40,109 bases of DNA from an uncultured bacterium. GTDB lineage: Bacteria; Patescibacteriota; Patescibacteriia; Patescibacteriales; UBA12465. Where the stretch lies: NCBI GenBank assembly GCA_903945435.1, contig CAJAVM010000017.1, forward strand, positions 1 through 40,109, given 5' to 3'. Below the pieces are notes generated by a model. That model had not been told where the DNA came from, made no database searches, and was given only the letters and a program-made list of their open reading frames with translations. The translations under genes were made by a program, and so were the position numbers. The first letter of the stretch is position 1, and each line of letters begins with the position of its first letter. Of the stretch, positions 1 through 8,886 are shown piece by piece.

Positions 1-38
1 CTATTTATGCGCTCGTTATCGCTTTCAGTATCAAATAA
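1..38 (+). CDS. atpE: ATP synthase subunit c, C-terminal end (partial)
   Basis: The first 38 bases hold the end of an open frame whose codons start at position 3 and whose TAA stop is at 36-38. It reads IYALVIAFSIK, which matches the end of the second transmembrane helix of the ATP synthase c subunit, the proton-carrying rotor ring of Fo. The rest of the gene lies before the window. Identification rests on eleven residues plus position: atpE normally precedes atpF, which starts 69 bp downstream. The essential carboxylate of the c subunit would be just upstream and cannot be checked here. Confidence 0.75.
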   Translation, partial: IYALVIAFSIK

Positions 39-106
39 TTGAAGCTTGAAAGATTGAGGATTAGTTTTTAATTAATCTTCAATTTTCAATTTTTAATTTT
101 TATTTT

Positions 107-595
107 ATGGAATCATTAATTTCTACCTTTCATATCGACTACAAACTGTTTATTGCTCAGTTAATTAACTTTGCAATTGTTTTTTCTGTTTTGTATTTTT
201 TGATTTTTAAGCCATTGGTAAAAACCATGACAGAGAGAAGCAAGACTATTGAAAAAAGTTTAACCGATGCTGATGCGATTGAAAAACGTTTAGCTTTAAC
301 CGAAAAAGAAAGAGAGGAAATAATTGCAGCTGCTAAAAAACAAGCCAGCGTATTAATGGAAGAGGCTAATTTACGCGGGGAAGATAGAAAAGCTGAATTA
401 GTTAACAAGGCTAAAGAAGAAATTAATAAAGTTATTGCTCAAGAAAAGGAAAAAATTGCTCGCGATAAAGAAGAGACTTTAAAAGATATAAAAAGTGAAG
501 TTGCCGGTCTCGTCATTCTAACGGTTGAAAAAGTTTTAAATGAGAAAATTAATAGCGAGAAGGATAATGATTTAATTAAGAAATTGGTTAAGTAG
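107..595 (+). CDS. atpF: ATP synthase subunit b
   Basis: This is the b subunit, the peripheral stalk that ties Fo in the membrane to the F1 head. The 162-residue product has one N-terminal membrane helix (about residues 14-37) followed by a long, charged, Lys/Glu/Ala-rich helix that should form the stator coiled coil. Length is normal for a bacterial b subunit. It sits between atpE and atpH, with only 2 bp between its TAG stop and the atpH start, so the two are probably translated together. The leader is a run of A and T with no Shine-Dalgarno element. Only one b-type gene is seen; a b' partner is not present in the visible part of the operon. Confidence 0.93.
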   Translation: MESLISTFHIDYKLFIAQLINFAIVFSVLYFLIFKPLVKTMTERSKTIEKSLTDADAIEKRLALTEKEREEIIAAAKKQASVLMEEANLRGEDRKAELVNKAKEEINKVIAQEKEKIARDKEETLKDIKSEVAGLVILTVEKVLNEKINSEKDNDLIKKLVK

Positions 596-597
596 TT

Positions 598-999
598 ATG
601 AAAATATCTGTTAAGCAATATGCTCAAAGTTTATACGAATCAATTCAGGGGAAGCCTGATAAAGAAGCTTCTGAAGTAGTTGTTAAATTTGTTGCAGCCT
701 TACGTCAGCATCACGATATTTCTAAAATAAAAGAAATTATTCAAGCTTTTAGTGAGATTTGGAATAATGAGAATCAAGAAATTACCGCCGAATTAACCAC
801 TGCTAGAGAAGCAACTTCTGTTTCTAAAGAATTGATGATTAAATATTTACAAGAAAGAACCGGAGCTAAGAAGATTGAGTTATCAGAAAAAATTGATACT
901 GATATAATTGGAGGATTTATCTTGAAGTATGGGAGTAAAATTTTAGATGGTAGTTTGAAGAGTAGCTTAAAAGATTTAGGGTCGAGATTAGAGGGATAG
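598..999 (+). CDS. atpH: ATP synthase subunit delta, short form
   Basis: Delta (OSCP) joins the b stalk to the top of the alpha/beta hexamer. The C-terminal part is recognisable: a KIELSEKID strand followed by IIGGFILKYGSKILDGS, the typical family ending, then a helix. The protein is only 133 residues, while the family is usually near 175-180. By eye the shortfall lies in the N-terminal helical bundle: the opening SVKQYAQSLYES helix is present, but two later helices seem to be missing. The frame is intact and the gene is tightly linked to atpF, so this looks like a genuine compact form, not a broken gene. Confidence 0.88.
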   Translation: MKISVKQYAQSLYESIQGKPDKEASEVVVKFVAALRQHHDISKIKEIIQAFSEIWNNENQEITAELTTAREATSVSKELMIKYLQERTGAKKIELSEKIDTDIIGGFILKYGSKILDGSLKSSLKDLGSRLEG

Positions 1000-1008
1000 A
1001 TATTTAAT

Positions 1009-1060
1009 AAAAAAGGCTTCCGTTTAGAAAGCCTTGAACTGAAAAAAAGCGAAGCTTTTA
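1009..1060 (-). terminator. Tandem terminator hairpins for the antisense small gene
   Basis: Two hairpins read as intrinsic terminators on the minus strand. The first has stem AAAAGC/GCTTTT (1045-1050 with 1054-1059), includes part of the stop codon of the small minus gene, and is followed on that strand by further Ts. The second has stem AAGGCTT/AAGCCTT (1013-1019 with 1029-1035) and on the minus strand runs into TTTTTTATT. Neither has a T-run directly after it on the plus strand, so they should stop the antisense gene while letting ATP synthase transcripts pass. Confidence 0.6.
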
Positions 1061-1264
1061 ATTAGTTTTTTTCTCGGGCTTGCTTGGAGCAAGCATGAAG
1101 ATGAGCAGAGCTAAAACTCCGGCAAGTAAGCCAATACTTCTACTGCCTACAGTGCCAAGGTCTACTCCGAAAGTTAGGTTTACCGGAAGGGTTACCTCGA
1201 GAGCTACTAAAATTCCGTAAGCCAAGATTAAACCCGCAATTACCAATACAATTATTCGTTTCAT
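1058..1264 (-). CDS. Small two-helix membrane protein, antisense within the ATP synthase operon
   Basis: An open frame of 68 residues lies on the minus strand between atpH and atpA. It encodes two hydrophobic segments (about residues 4-24 and 42-60) joined by a short loop with VDLGTVGSRS, and ends in a charged tail (KPEKKTN). No family is recognised. It is treated as a real gene because it has a typical membrane-protein composition, fills a 330-bp gap in an otherwise tight operon, and ends in terminator-like hairpins that work only in its own direction. The ATG is preceded by A, not the T usual in this window, and no Shine-Dalgarno element is seen. A role linked to the ATP synthase membrane sector is possible but is only a guess from position. 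Confidence 0.6.
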   Translation of the reverse strand: MKRIIVLVIAGLILAYGILVALEVTLPVNLTFGVDLGTVGSRSIGLLAGVLALLIFMLAPSKPEKKTN

Positions 1265-1293
1265 TGCATCAGGTTTTAAATTATTACTAAAAT
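1264..1293 (+). promoter_or_regulatory. Possible internal promoter for atpA-G-D-C
   Basis: TTGCAT (1264-1269) and TAAAAT (1288-1293), 18 bp apart, form a moderate sigma-70-like pair about 40 bp before the atpA start. It would allow transcription of the catalytic genes downstream of the antisense insertion. Neither box is a full consensus match, and AT-rich DNA gives such matches easily. Confidence 0.3.
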
Positions 1294-1331
1294 AAAAATA
1301 ACTAAAATCAATTTACAATAAATTAAACTAT

Positions 1332-2852
1332 ATGTCAACCACAAAAGATTTCATAATTGAACAACTGAAGGAAGAAATTTCTAGTTTTAAGGCTGAAGTG
1401 AAAGAAAAATCAGTCGGTCGGGTTTTAAAAGTTTCTGATGGCATCGCCCTTGTTTCTGGATTATCCGAAGCGATGATGAGTGAAATCTTAACATTTAAAA
1501 CAGATAAGGGTGATGTTTCTAGTGTTGCTTTAAATTTAGAAGAAAGCCAAGTTGGTGCCATTATTCTTGGCGACTATACTGCAATTAAAGAAGGGGACGA
1601 AGTTCATACTACTGGGAGAATTTTAGAAGTTCCAGTTGGCGAAGCTTTAATTGGTCGCGTTGTTGATCCTTTGGGGCAGCCTTTGGATGGTAAAGGAAAA
1701 ATTGAAACTAATAAATTTTATCCAGTTGAAAAAATTGCTCCTGGTGTTATTACTCGTGCTTCAGTTAAAGAACCAGTTCAAACCGGCATTAAAGCGATTG
1801 ATGCAATGGTTCCAATTGGTCGTGGTCAGAGAGAACTTATTATTGGCGACCGCCAACTTGGAAAAACTGCTTTAGCAATTGACGCCATTATTAATCAGAA
1901 GGGTCAGAACATGAAATGTATTTATGTTGCTATTGGTCAGAAAGAATCAAAGATTGCTGCTTTGCTTCGAAAATTAGAAGAAGCGGGTGCGATGGAATAT
2001 ACAACTATTGTTTTGGCTGGAGCTTCTACTCCTGCTTCACTATTATATATTGCCCCTTATGCCGGTTGTGCAATGGGAGAATATTTCTTAGATAAAGGAG
2101 AGGATGTTTTAATTGTTTATGATGATTTATCTAAGCATGCTGTTTCATATCGTGAAATTTCTTTATTGTTAAGACGTCCACCAGGACGCGAAGCTTATCC
2201 TGGCGATGTTTTTTATCTACATTCAAGATTATTAGAAAGAGCTTGTAAATTAAATAAGGAAAATGGTGGTGGGTCTATTACCGCTTTACCTATTATTGAA
2301 ACTCAAGCGGGTGATATCTCAGCTTATATTCCAACTAACGTTATTTCTATTACTGATGGTCAAATCTTTTTGGAACCAGAAATGTTTTATAAAGGAAACC
2401 GCCCAGCGATTAATGCTGGTTTGTCAGTTTCTCGTGTTGGTTCCAGTGCTCAAATTAAAGCGATGAAAAAGGTTGCTGGTAAGATGCGTCTTGAAGCGGC
2501 TCAGTTCCGTGAATTAGCTGCTTTTGCTCAATTTGGTTCTGATTTAGATGAGGATACTAGCCGTAAGTTAGAGAGAGGTAAGCGTTTATATGAAGTCTTT
2601 AAACAAGATCAATATCAACCCCTATCTGTTGATAAGCAAGTGTTAATTTATTACGCCTTAATTAATGGCTATATTGATAATGTTCCGGTTGAACGTGTCG
2701 GAGAATTTGAAGCTGGCTTATATAAATATTCTGATATTAATAGTGATTTTTCTAAATTGATTGTTGAAAGAAAAGAAATTGATGAAGAAATCGAAGGTAA
2801 AATTAAAAGTTTAATTACAGATTATAAAGCAACGTTGGATTACTTAAGTTAA
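1332..2852 (+). CDS. atpA: ATP synthase subunit alpha
   Basis: This is the non-catalytic nucleotide-binding subunit of the F1 hexamer. At 506 residues the length is normal. The N-terminal beta barrel, the P-loop GDRQLGKT (residues 172-179), the [19 protein letters not shown] region and the C-terminal helical domain are all present. The P-loop differs from the very conserved alpha-subunit form GDRQTGKT by T to L at residue 176, while still fitting the general Walker A pattern. The gene follows the antisense insertion and is 1 bp from atpG. The leader is AT-rich without a Shine-Dalgarno element. Confidence 0.97.
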   Translation: MSTTKDFIIEQLKEEISSFKAEVKEKSVGRVLKVSDGIALVSGLSEAMMSEILTFKTDKGDVSSVALNLEESQVGAIILGDYTAIKEGDEVHTTGRILEVPVGEALIGRVVDPLGQPLDGKGKIETNKFYPVEKIAPGVITRASVKEPVQTGIKAIDAMVPIGRGQRELIIGDRQLGKTALAIDAIINQKGQNMKCIYVAIGQKESKIAALLRKLEEAGAMEYTTIVLAGASTPASLLYIAPYAGCAMGEYFLDKGEDVLIVYDDLSKHAVSYREISLLLRRPPGREAYPGDVFYLHSRLLERACKLNKENGGGSITALPIIETQAGDISAYIPTNVISITDGQIFLEPEMFYKGNRPAINAGLSVSRVGSSAQIKAMKKVAGKMRLEAAQFRELAAFAQFGSDLDEDTSRKLERGKRLYEVFKQDQYQPLSVDKQVLIYYALINGYIDNVPVERVGEFEAGLYKYSDINSDFSKLIVERKEIDEEIEGKIKSLITDYKATLDYLS

Positions 2853-2853
2853 T

Positions 2854-3798
2854 ATGGCAAAAACCAAGGAAATTTCTCGTCGAATTAAGTCCATCACTAA
2901 TACCAAAAAAATTACCAGAGCGATGGAAATGGTTGCGGCGGCTAAAATGCGTAAAGCGGTAGAAGCGGTGCTTAGGACTAGAACCTATGCTAATTTGAGC
3001 TGGGAAACTGTTTTAAATTTATCCGCGATGTCTAATGCTGACGAAGCTCAACATCCGCTTTTAACAAAACGTTCTGAAATTAAAAAAGCAGCTATCATTT
3101 TAGTAACTTCCAATCGTGGAATGTGTGGCGGCTATAATTCGGCGATTATTAATAAGGCCAAGTATTCAGTTAAGCGTCATTCCGAAGTTCCAGTAGAATT
3201 TATTTTAGTTGGAAAGAAGGGCTCATTAGTATATTCCCAGAATCAAATTGTTGCCGCGGAATTTCCTAAAAGTGATTTAGTGAAAGATGCTTCAGAGGTT
3301 ACTCCAATTGTAAAATTAGCGATTAGCGATTTTTTAACAGGGAAGTACGATAAAGTATTTGTTGCTTATACTGATTTTATAAGTCCGGCTAAACAAATCC
3401 CACGCGTTAAACAACTTTTACCTATTGAAATAACGTCAGAAGATAAATATTTAGGTATTGTTGGTGACCCTAAGGTTAGTGTTGATAAAGAGATGCTAAA
3501 AGTTAAGGAAGAAAAACATTTGCAAGCACAATTAGGAAATGAATATATTTTTGAGCCAAACCCAACAGAAGTTTTAAATCAGATTATTCCACGTCTTTTG
3601 GAGGTTCAAATTTTTCAGGCCCTTTTGGAAGCTAATGCTTCTGAGCATAGTGCGCGAATGAGCGCGATGCATCAAGCAACGGAAGCGGCAACTGATATGG
3701 TAAAAGAGTTAACTTTATTTTATAACAAGGCTAGACAGGCGGGGATTACTGCAGAAATTGCAGAAATTAGTGCTGGTGCTAATGCTTTATTGGATTAA
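2854..3798 (+). CDS. atpG: ATP synthase subunit gamma
   Basis: Gamma is the central rotating shaft that couples the c ring to catalysis in the beta subunits. The 314-residue protein begins with the family signature AKTKEISRRIKSITNTKKIT and MEMVAAAKM, has the Rossmann-like middle (SNRGMCGGYN), and ends in the long C-terminal helix (NKARQAGITAEIAEISAGANAL). It is some 25 residues longer than the usual 285-290; the extra length appears to be in the middle domain around residues 200-235 (KVSVDKEMLKVKEEKHLQAQ). It lies between atpA (1 bp) and atpD (15 bp) in one operon. Confidence 0.96.
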   Translation: MAKTKEISRRIKSITNTKKITRAMEMVAAAKMRKAVEAVLRTRTYANLSWETVLNLSAMSNADEAQHPLLTKRSEIKKAAIILVTSNRGMCGGYNSAIINKAKYSVKRHSEVPVEFILVGKKGSLVYSQNQIVAAEFPKSDLVKDASEVTPIVKLAISDFLTGKYDKVFVAYTDFISPAKQIPRVKQLLPIEITSEDKYLGIVGDPKVSVDKEMLKVKEEKHLQAQLGNEYIFEPNPTEVLNQIIPRLLEVQIFQALLEANASEHSARMSAMHQATEAATDMVKELTLFYNKARQAGITAEIAEISAGANALLD

Positions 3799-3801
3799 TA
3801 A

Positions 3802-5199
<1,398 letters not shown>

Positions 5200-5211
5200 A
5201 AAATAATAGAT

Positions 5212-5661
5212 ATGGCTAATCAGAAAATAATTAAATTTGAAATTGCGACTCCAGAACGTGTTGTTTTGAAGCAGGAAATTATTTCTATTACTGCTCCAAC
5301 ACAAAGTGGAGAAATCACAATTTTACCAGACCACATTCCCTTGGTTTCTATTTTGAAACCAGGAGTTGTTGAGGTTAAATTAGCTGATGGCGAAATTGAG
5401 ATTATCGCAGTTTCTGGTGGTTTTATTGAAGTTTTAAAAGATAAGATAGTTATTCTTGCTGATTCAGCTGAAAAGGGCGCTGAGCTTGATGAAACTCAAA
5501 TTATTGAAGCCAAGAAGCGTGCTGAAGAAGCTAAAGAAAAAGCTAAAAACGAAGTCCATTATGATTGGTCAGCAGTTGCCGCAAAGCTTGAAGTTGAAAT
5601 GGCTAGAGAGAGGGCTTTGCATAAATGGCGTAAGTTAAAAAATATAAATCCAGTAAAATAA
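5212..5661 (+). CDS. atpC: ATP synthase subunit epsilon
   Basis: Epsilon binds gamma and the c ring and can inhibit ATP hydrolysis. The 149-residue product has the N-terminal beta-sandwich with the family motif SGEITILPDHIPLVSILKPG and the GGFIEVLKDKIVILAD strand pair. A Lys/Glu/Ala-rich two-helix C-terminal region follows (about residues 95-143), slightly longer than usual. It is the last ATP synthase gene in the operon, and the carbonic-anhydrase-like gene begins 12 bp after its stop. Confidence 0.94.
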   Translation: MANQKIIKFEIATPERVVLKQEIISITAPTQSGEITILPDHIPLVSILKPGVVEVKLADGEIEIIAVSGGFIEVLKDKIVILADSAEKGAELDETQIIEAKKRAEEAKEKAKNEVHYDWSAVAAKLEVEMARERALHKWRKLKNINPVK

Positions 5662-5673
5662 ATATAAAATTGT

Positions 5674-6492
5674 ATGTTTAATGAAAATAATATGTGTAAT
5701 AACAAATTAAAACTTGAAGTAATGGACAAACATGACAATCACAACAACCACGAAGAGTTGTTTAACCAGGAGTGGGCAAAAAGCCAAGAGAATACAATTG
5801 TTCAAGCCTTGAAGGCTGGTGAAAAAATCGAAGAAAAACTTTTCGAATTACCTGGGTTTCAGAAAGCTTTCGATCATGAGCTAACTTGTTTAGAATGCTC
5901 TGACGGTCGAATTTGTTCTGGACCTAAAATAGCTTTAGCCGGTCAGGGCATATTGCTTGGACTTGAAGATTTGGCTATTTTAGAAAAGGCTATTAAAGAC
6001 AAGGGTCTTACTATCACTGGCCATGAGAATTGTGGAGCCGCTGGCATTGCTCACCCAGGCGAACATAGCGATTACCATGGCTATGAGTATACCAAGGAGC
6101 TAGCTAGCAGTACTGGCAATACTTATCGGGAAGTTCATCACGATGAATTTAAATGCGCAGTTCATAATGAGCGTGCTTTAGTTCTTGAAGGGACTGGGCG
6201 TTTCGATGTCGCTAATCTGGAAGGTTTTCCGGGACAATTTATTAGCTCCGCTTCTCATTTTGGCTTAAGTGCTGAATATCAAAAGACTGAAGCTAAAGCT
6301 TTAATTAACATTGCTCTAGGAAGTCATTCTTTTGGTGAAAGATTTGATGAGGAGAATCCTTTCTACCTAATCGTATCAGCTAAAGACGCTGAGCAATTGG
6401 AAGTTACTACTAAATTAGCCGAAGAAGTTGCCGCCGAATTTGATGGTCGAGTTAAGGTTAGTAGTTTCATCGCTCCTAAAGAAGTAATTTAA
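5674..6492 (+). CDS. Beta-carbonic-anhydrase-like zinc protein
   Basis: The 272-residue protein carries the two metal-site motifs of beta-carbonic anhydrases: CSDGR (residues 75-79; Cys zinc ligand plus the Asp-Arg pair) and GHENCGA (H117 and C120 as zinc ligands). This family hydrates CO2, and relatives hydrolyse COS or CS2. The spacing between motifs is about 42 residues, shorter than in common beta-carbonic anhydrases, and the 120-175 region is unusually rich in His and Glu, so the exact substrate is uncertain. The N-terminus is also His/Asn-rich, and ATGs at codons 7 and 17 are alternative starts. The gene is 12 bp behind atpC and ends at a terminator, so it is probably cotranscribed with the ATP synthase genes. 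It could be a divergent carbonic anhydrase or a related enzyme. Confidence 0.72.
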   Translation: MFNENNMCNNKLKLEVMDKHDNHNNHEELFNQEWAKSQENTIVQALKAGEKIEEKLFELPGFQKAFDHELTCLECSDGRICSGPKIALAGQGILLGLEDLAILEKAIKDKGLTITGHENCGAAGIAHPGEHSDYHGYEYTKELASSTGNTYREVHHDEFKCAVHNERALVLEGTGRFDVANLEGFPGQFISSASHFGLSAEYQKTEAKALINIALGSHSFGERFDEENPFYLIVSAKDAEQLEVTTKLAEEVAAEFDGRVKVSSFIAPKEVI

Positions 6493-6521
6493 TAAAACCT
6501 ATTACTATCTGGATTTAAAAA

Positions 6522-6546
6522 GCCGCTTATAACAGCGGTTTTTTTA
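6522..6546 (+). terminator. Bidirectional intrinsic terminator after the ATP synthase operon
   Basis: CCGC (6523-6526) pairs with GCGG (6535-6538), flanked by an A-run before and seven Ts after, with an 8-base loop. It lies between two convergent genes (the carbonic-anhydrase-like gene and uppP). On the minus strand the hairpin is also followed by Ts, so it can serve both. Confidence 0.8.
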
Positions 6547-6564
6547 CAGATTAATTATTTAATA

Positions 6565-7362
6565 TTAGAGTAAAATATAAGCAATTAAAACTAGGCCAGC
6601 GATTATTCTATACCAGCCGAAGGGAACAAAATTATTTTTTTGGATGAATTTAAGAAAGAACTTAATTCCGATTATTGCAGTGATAAAAGCGGTAATAAGT
6701 CCTACTAGCCAAACAATTATTTCTTGATTATTTAATACTGGAGGAGTTTTATATAAATCTAAAACAGTGGCCGCGAGCATAGTTGGCATAGCAAGGAGGA
6801 ATGAAAATTCAATAATATTTTTTCGAGAAATTCCGAGAGAAAGTCCGCCCATAATAGTTGCGGCTGAACGAGAAACTCCAGGGACGACAGCTAGTGCTTG
6901 AAAGATGCCTATTAAAGCGGCTTGGCGGTATGAAATAGCAGTTAACTCGGTATAATTTGATTGTTGAATAATTCCACTGGAAATTGATTTTTTCGCAAAA
7001 TATTTTTCTAGGATGATTAAAATTACGCCGCCGATAATTAAAGCCCCGGCAATAGTAGGGAGGCTATCCATCAAATAATTTTTTACTAGCTTATAAACCG
7101 TTAAACCGATAATCGCTGTTGGAATAAAGGCGGCGGCTATTTTGAGTATAAGTTTAGGATTTTTGATTAACGTTTTAGCGTATAAGACGGCCACTGATAA
7201 AATCGCACCTAATTGGATTGAGATTAAAAAGCTAGTCAAAAAAACAGAGTTAGAAATTTGTAGCCATTTTGCGGAAACGATAAGATGGGCAGTTGAAGAG
7301 ATTGGTAAAAATTCGGTAATACCCTCGATTAAACCTAGAATAATAGATTGTATAATAGTCAT
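6565..7362 (-). CDS. uppP: Undecaprenyl-diphosphatase
   Basis: UppP (BacA) removes a phosphate from undecaprenyl diphosphate to recycle the lipid carrier for peptidoglycan and surface glycans. The 265-residue integral membrane protein has the family's Glu-rich motif GLIEGITEFLPISSTAHL (residues 10-27) and the second motif PGVSRSAAT (161-169), both of which line the active site. Multiple hydrophobic helices fill the rest. It has its own promoter, which overlaps that of the divergent nucleotidyltransferase-mltG unit. The pairing with mltG across the promoter suggests a shared cell-wall role. Confidence 0.95.
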   Translation of the reverse strand: MTIIQSIILGLIEGITEFLPISSTAHLIVSAKWLQISNSVFLTSFLISIQLGAILSVAVLYAKTLIKNPKLILKIAAAFIPTAIIGLTVYKLVKNYLMDSLPTIAGALIIGGVILIILEKYFAKKSISSGIIQQSNYTELTAISYRQAALIGIFQALAVVPGVSRSAATIMGGLSLGISRKNIIEFSFLLAMPTMLAATVLDLYKTPPVLNNQEIIVWLVGLITAFITAIIGIKFFLKFIQKNNFVPFGWYRIIAGLVLIAYILL

Positions 7363-7383
7363 ATTGTATAATTATCTGAATTG

Positions 7384-7412
7384 ATTATAACATTTTGTAA
7401 CTTGTTTGTCCC
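7384..7412 (-). promoter_or_regulatory. Promoter of uppP (extended -10)
   Basis: On the minus strand, GGGACA (7407-7412) and TATAAT (7384-7389) are 17 bp apart. The -10 is preceded by TGT, making an extended TGnTATAAT. The uppP start is 21 bp beyond the -10. Its -35 box overlaps that of the divergent plus-strand promoter. Confidence 0.6.
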
Positions 7413-7434
7413 GACTTGTTTATTTTGCTATAAT
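7406..7434 (+). promoter_or_regulatory. Promoter of the nucleotidyltransferase-mltG operon (extended -10)
   Basis: TTGTCC (7406-7411) and a perfect TATAAT (7429-7434) are separated by 17 bp, with TGC just before the -10 (extended form). The first start codon lies 27 bp after the -10. The -35 overlaps the divergent uppP promoter, so the two may compete for RNA polymerase. Confidence 0.65.
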
Positions 7435-7460
7435 ATAAGTGATAAATTAAATAAATTACT

Positions 7461-7940
7461 ATGTCTGTAAGTAAAATAAAAGATAAAAAATCAATTATTG
7501 TGGCCGTTTCTGGTTATTTTAATCCGCTTCACGTTGGCCACCTTGATATGATAGAGAAAGCTAGAAAATTGGGCGATAGATTGATTGCGATTATTAATAA
7601 TGACGAGCAAGTTGTGCTTAAGGGGAGCGTTCCTTTTATGTCTGAAAAGGATCGCATTCGAATTGTAAAAGCTTTGCGCGATGTTGATGAGGTTTTTTTA
7701 TCAGTTGATAAAGATAAAACCGTATGTCGTTCGCTTGCTAAAGTTCGCCCTAATATTTTTGCTAATGGTGGCGATAGGAAGAGCATTGGTGATGTTCCGG
7801 AATATCCGATTTGCAGAAAATTAGGAATTAAAATGGTTGATGGTTTAGGAAAAAAAATTAGAGCGAGTTCTCAGATGATTGCGCGTGCGGCTGCTCTTAA
7901 ATCAGAGAAAGAATTGGAAAAAGTAAAAACCAAAAAATAA
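7461..7940 (+). CDS. Cytidylyltransferase-like nucleotidyltransferase
   Basis: The 159-residue protein belongs to the HxGH nucleotidyltransferase superfamily: GYFNPLHVGH (residues 18-27) holds the nucleotide-binding HxGH signature, and a later RASSQMI segment resembles the second motif of the family. Members attach CMP or AMP to small phosphates (glycerol-3-phosphate, heptose-1-phosphate, FMN, pantetheine phosphate). The arrangement of FANGGDR after the central sheet resembles the glycerol-3-phosphate cytidylyltransferase/RfaE C-terminal group more than CoaD, but the substrate cannot be read from the sequence. A Lys-rich tail ends the protein. It is the first gene of a plus-strand unit, 3 bp before mltG. 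Confidence 0.8.
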   Translation: MSVSKIKDKKSIIVAVSGYFNPLHVGHLDMIEKARKLGDRLIAIINNDEQVVLKGSVPFMSEKDRIRIVKALRDVDEVFLSVDKDKTVCRSLAKVRPNIFANGGDRKSIGDVPEYPICRKLGIKMVDGLGKKIRASSQMIARAAALKSEKELEKVKTKK

Positions 7941-7943
7941 GTT

Positions 7944-8882
7944 ATGCTTAAATTGTCTAAACCATGGGTAATCACGGGATTGATTATAATGCATATTCTA
8001 TTTCTATTTACCATTAGACCCATTTACCGGTATTTAATTAAACCAAATAAACAATATTTTCCGGCATTCATTGAAAATTTTATTAGTCAAAGAGAAAATA
8101 AGCAAAAGCCCAGCGCTGTTTCTTATAGACCAGAAGAAACCATTAAAGTTCTTGAGGGTTGGACTTTAGACGATATTCATAATTATTTAAGCTCAGCTGG
8201 TAAATGGAGTTCTGCTGATTTAGAATCAGTTATTGGCAAAGCAAAAGTTGATTACCGCAATTTAGATAATACAGATTTTCCATTTGATTTTTCTCAGCAA
8301 TTTTCTTTTTTGAAAGATAAACCGAAATATTATAGTCTAGAGGGATTTTTATTTCCTGATACGTATAGAGTCTATGCTGATGCGACGGTAGATGATGTAA
8401 TAGTTAAAATGTTAGAGAATTTTGATGAAAAATTAACGGATAAAATGCGCCAGGATATTGTCTCTCAAGGAAAAACAATTTATGATATTATTATCATGGC
8501 ATCTTTAATCGAAAAAGAAGCGCCGATAGATTATGAGGACCCCGAAAATCGAGACGCAAGAATAGTATCTGATATTTTTTGGGGAAGACTGCAGACTAAC
8601 CAAGCACTGCAATCTGACGCCACTCTTTCATATTTATTAAAAGATAATAATCCTAGTCATTCCACTAATGATTTAGAAATTGATTCTCCTTATAATAGTT
8701 ATAAGTATCGCGGCTTACCACCAACTCCAATTTGTAATCCTGGAATCAGGGCAATTGAAGCAGCCATTTATCCGATTAAAACTAATTATAATTATTTTTT
8801 AACTAGCTTAAATGATGGCCAGATATATTACGCAGTAACTTACGATGAGCATTTGCAAAATAAATATAAATATTTGAAATAA
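7944..8882 (+). CDS. mltG: Endolytic murein transglycosylase MltG
   Basis: MltG cuts nascent peptidoglycan strands at the membrane and so sets glycan length. The 312-residue product has an N-terminal membrane anchor (about residues 9-25) followed by the YceG/MltG catalytic domain: SLEGFLFPDTY (131-141), ASLIEKEA (186-193, with E190 as the likely catalytic glutamate), LQSDAT (222-227), and SPYNSYKYRGLPPTPICNPG (248-267). All the usual signature blocks are present, so it should be active. It is the second gene of the operon, 3 bp after the nucleotidyltransferase and 4 bp before the DUF3160-like gene. Confidence 0.93.
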   Translation: MLKLSKPWVITGLIIMHILFLFTIRPIYRYLIKPNKQYFPAFIENFISQRENKQKPSAVSYRPEETIKVLEGWTLDDIHNYLSSAGKWSSADLESVIGKAKVDYRNLDNTDFPFDFSQQFSFLKDKPKYYSLEGFLFPDTYRVYADATVDDVIVKMLENFDEKLTDKMRQDIVSQGKTIYDIIIMASLIEKEAPIDYEDPENRDARIVSDIFWGRLQTNQALQSDATLSYLLKDNNPSHSTNDLEIDSPYNSYKYRGLPPTPICNPGIRAIEAAIYPIKTNYNYFLTSLNDGQIYYAVTYDEHLQNKYKYLK

Positions 8883-8886
8883 ATTT

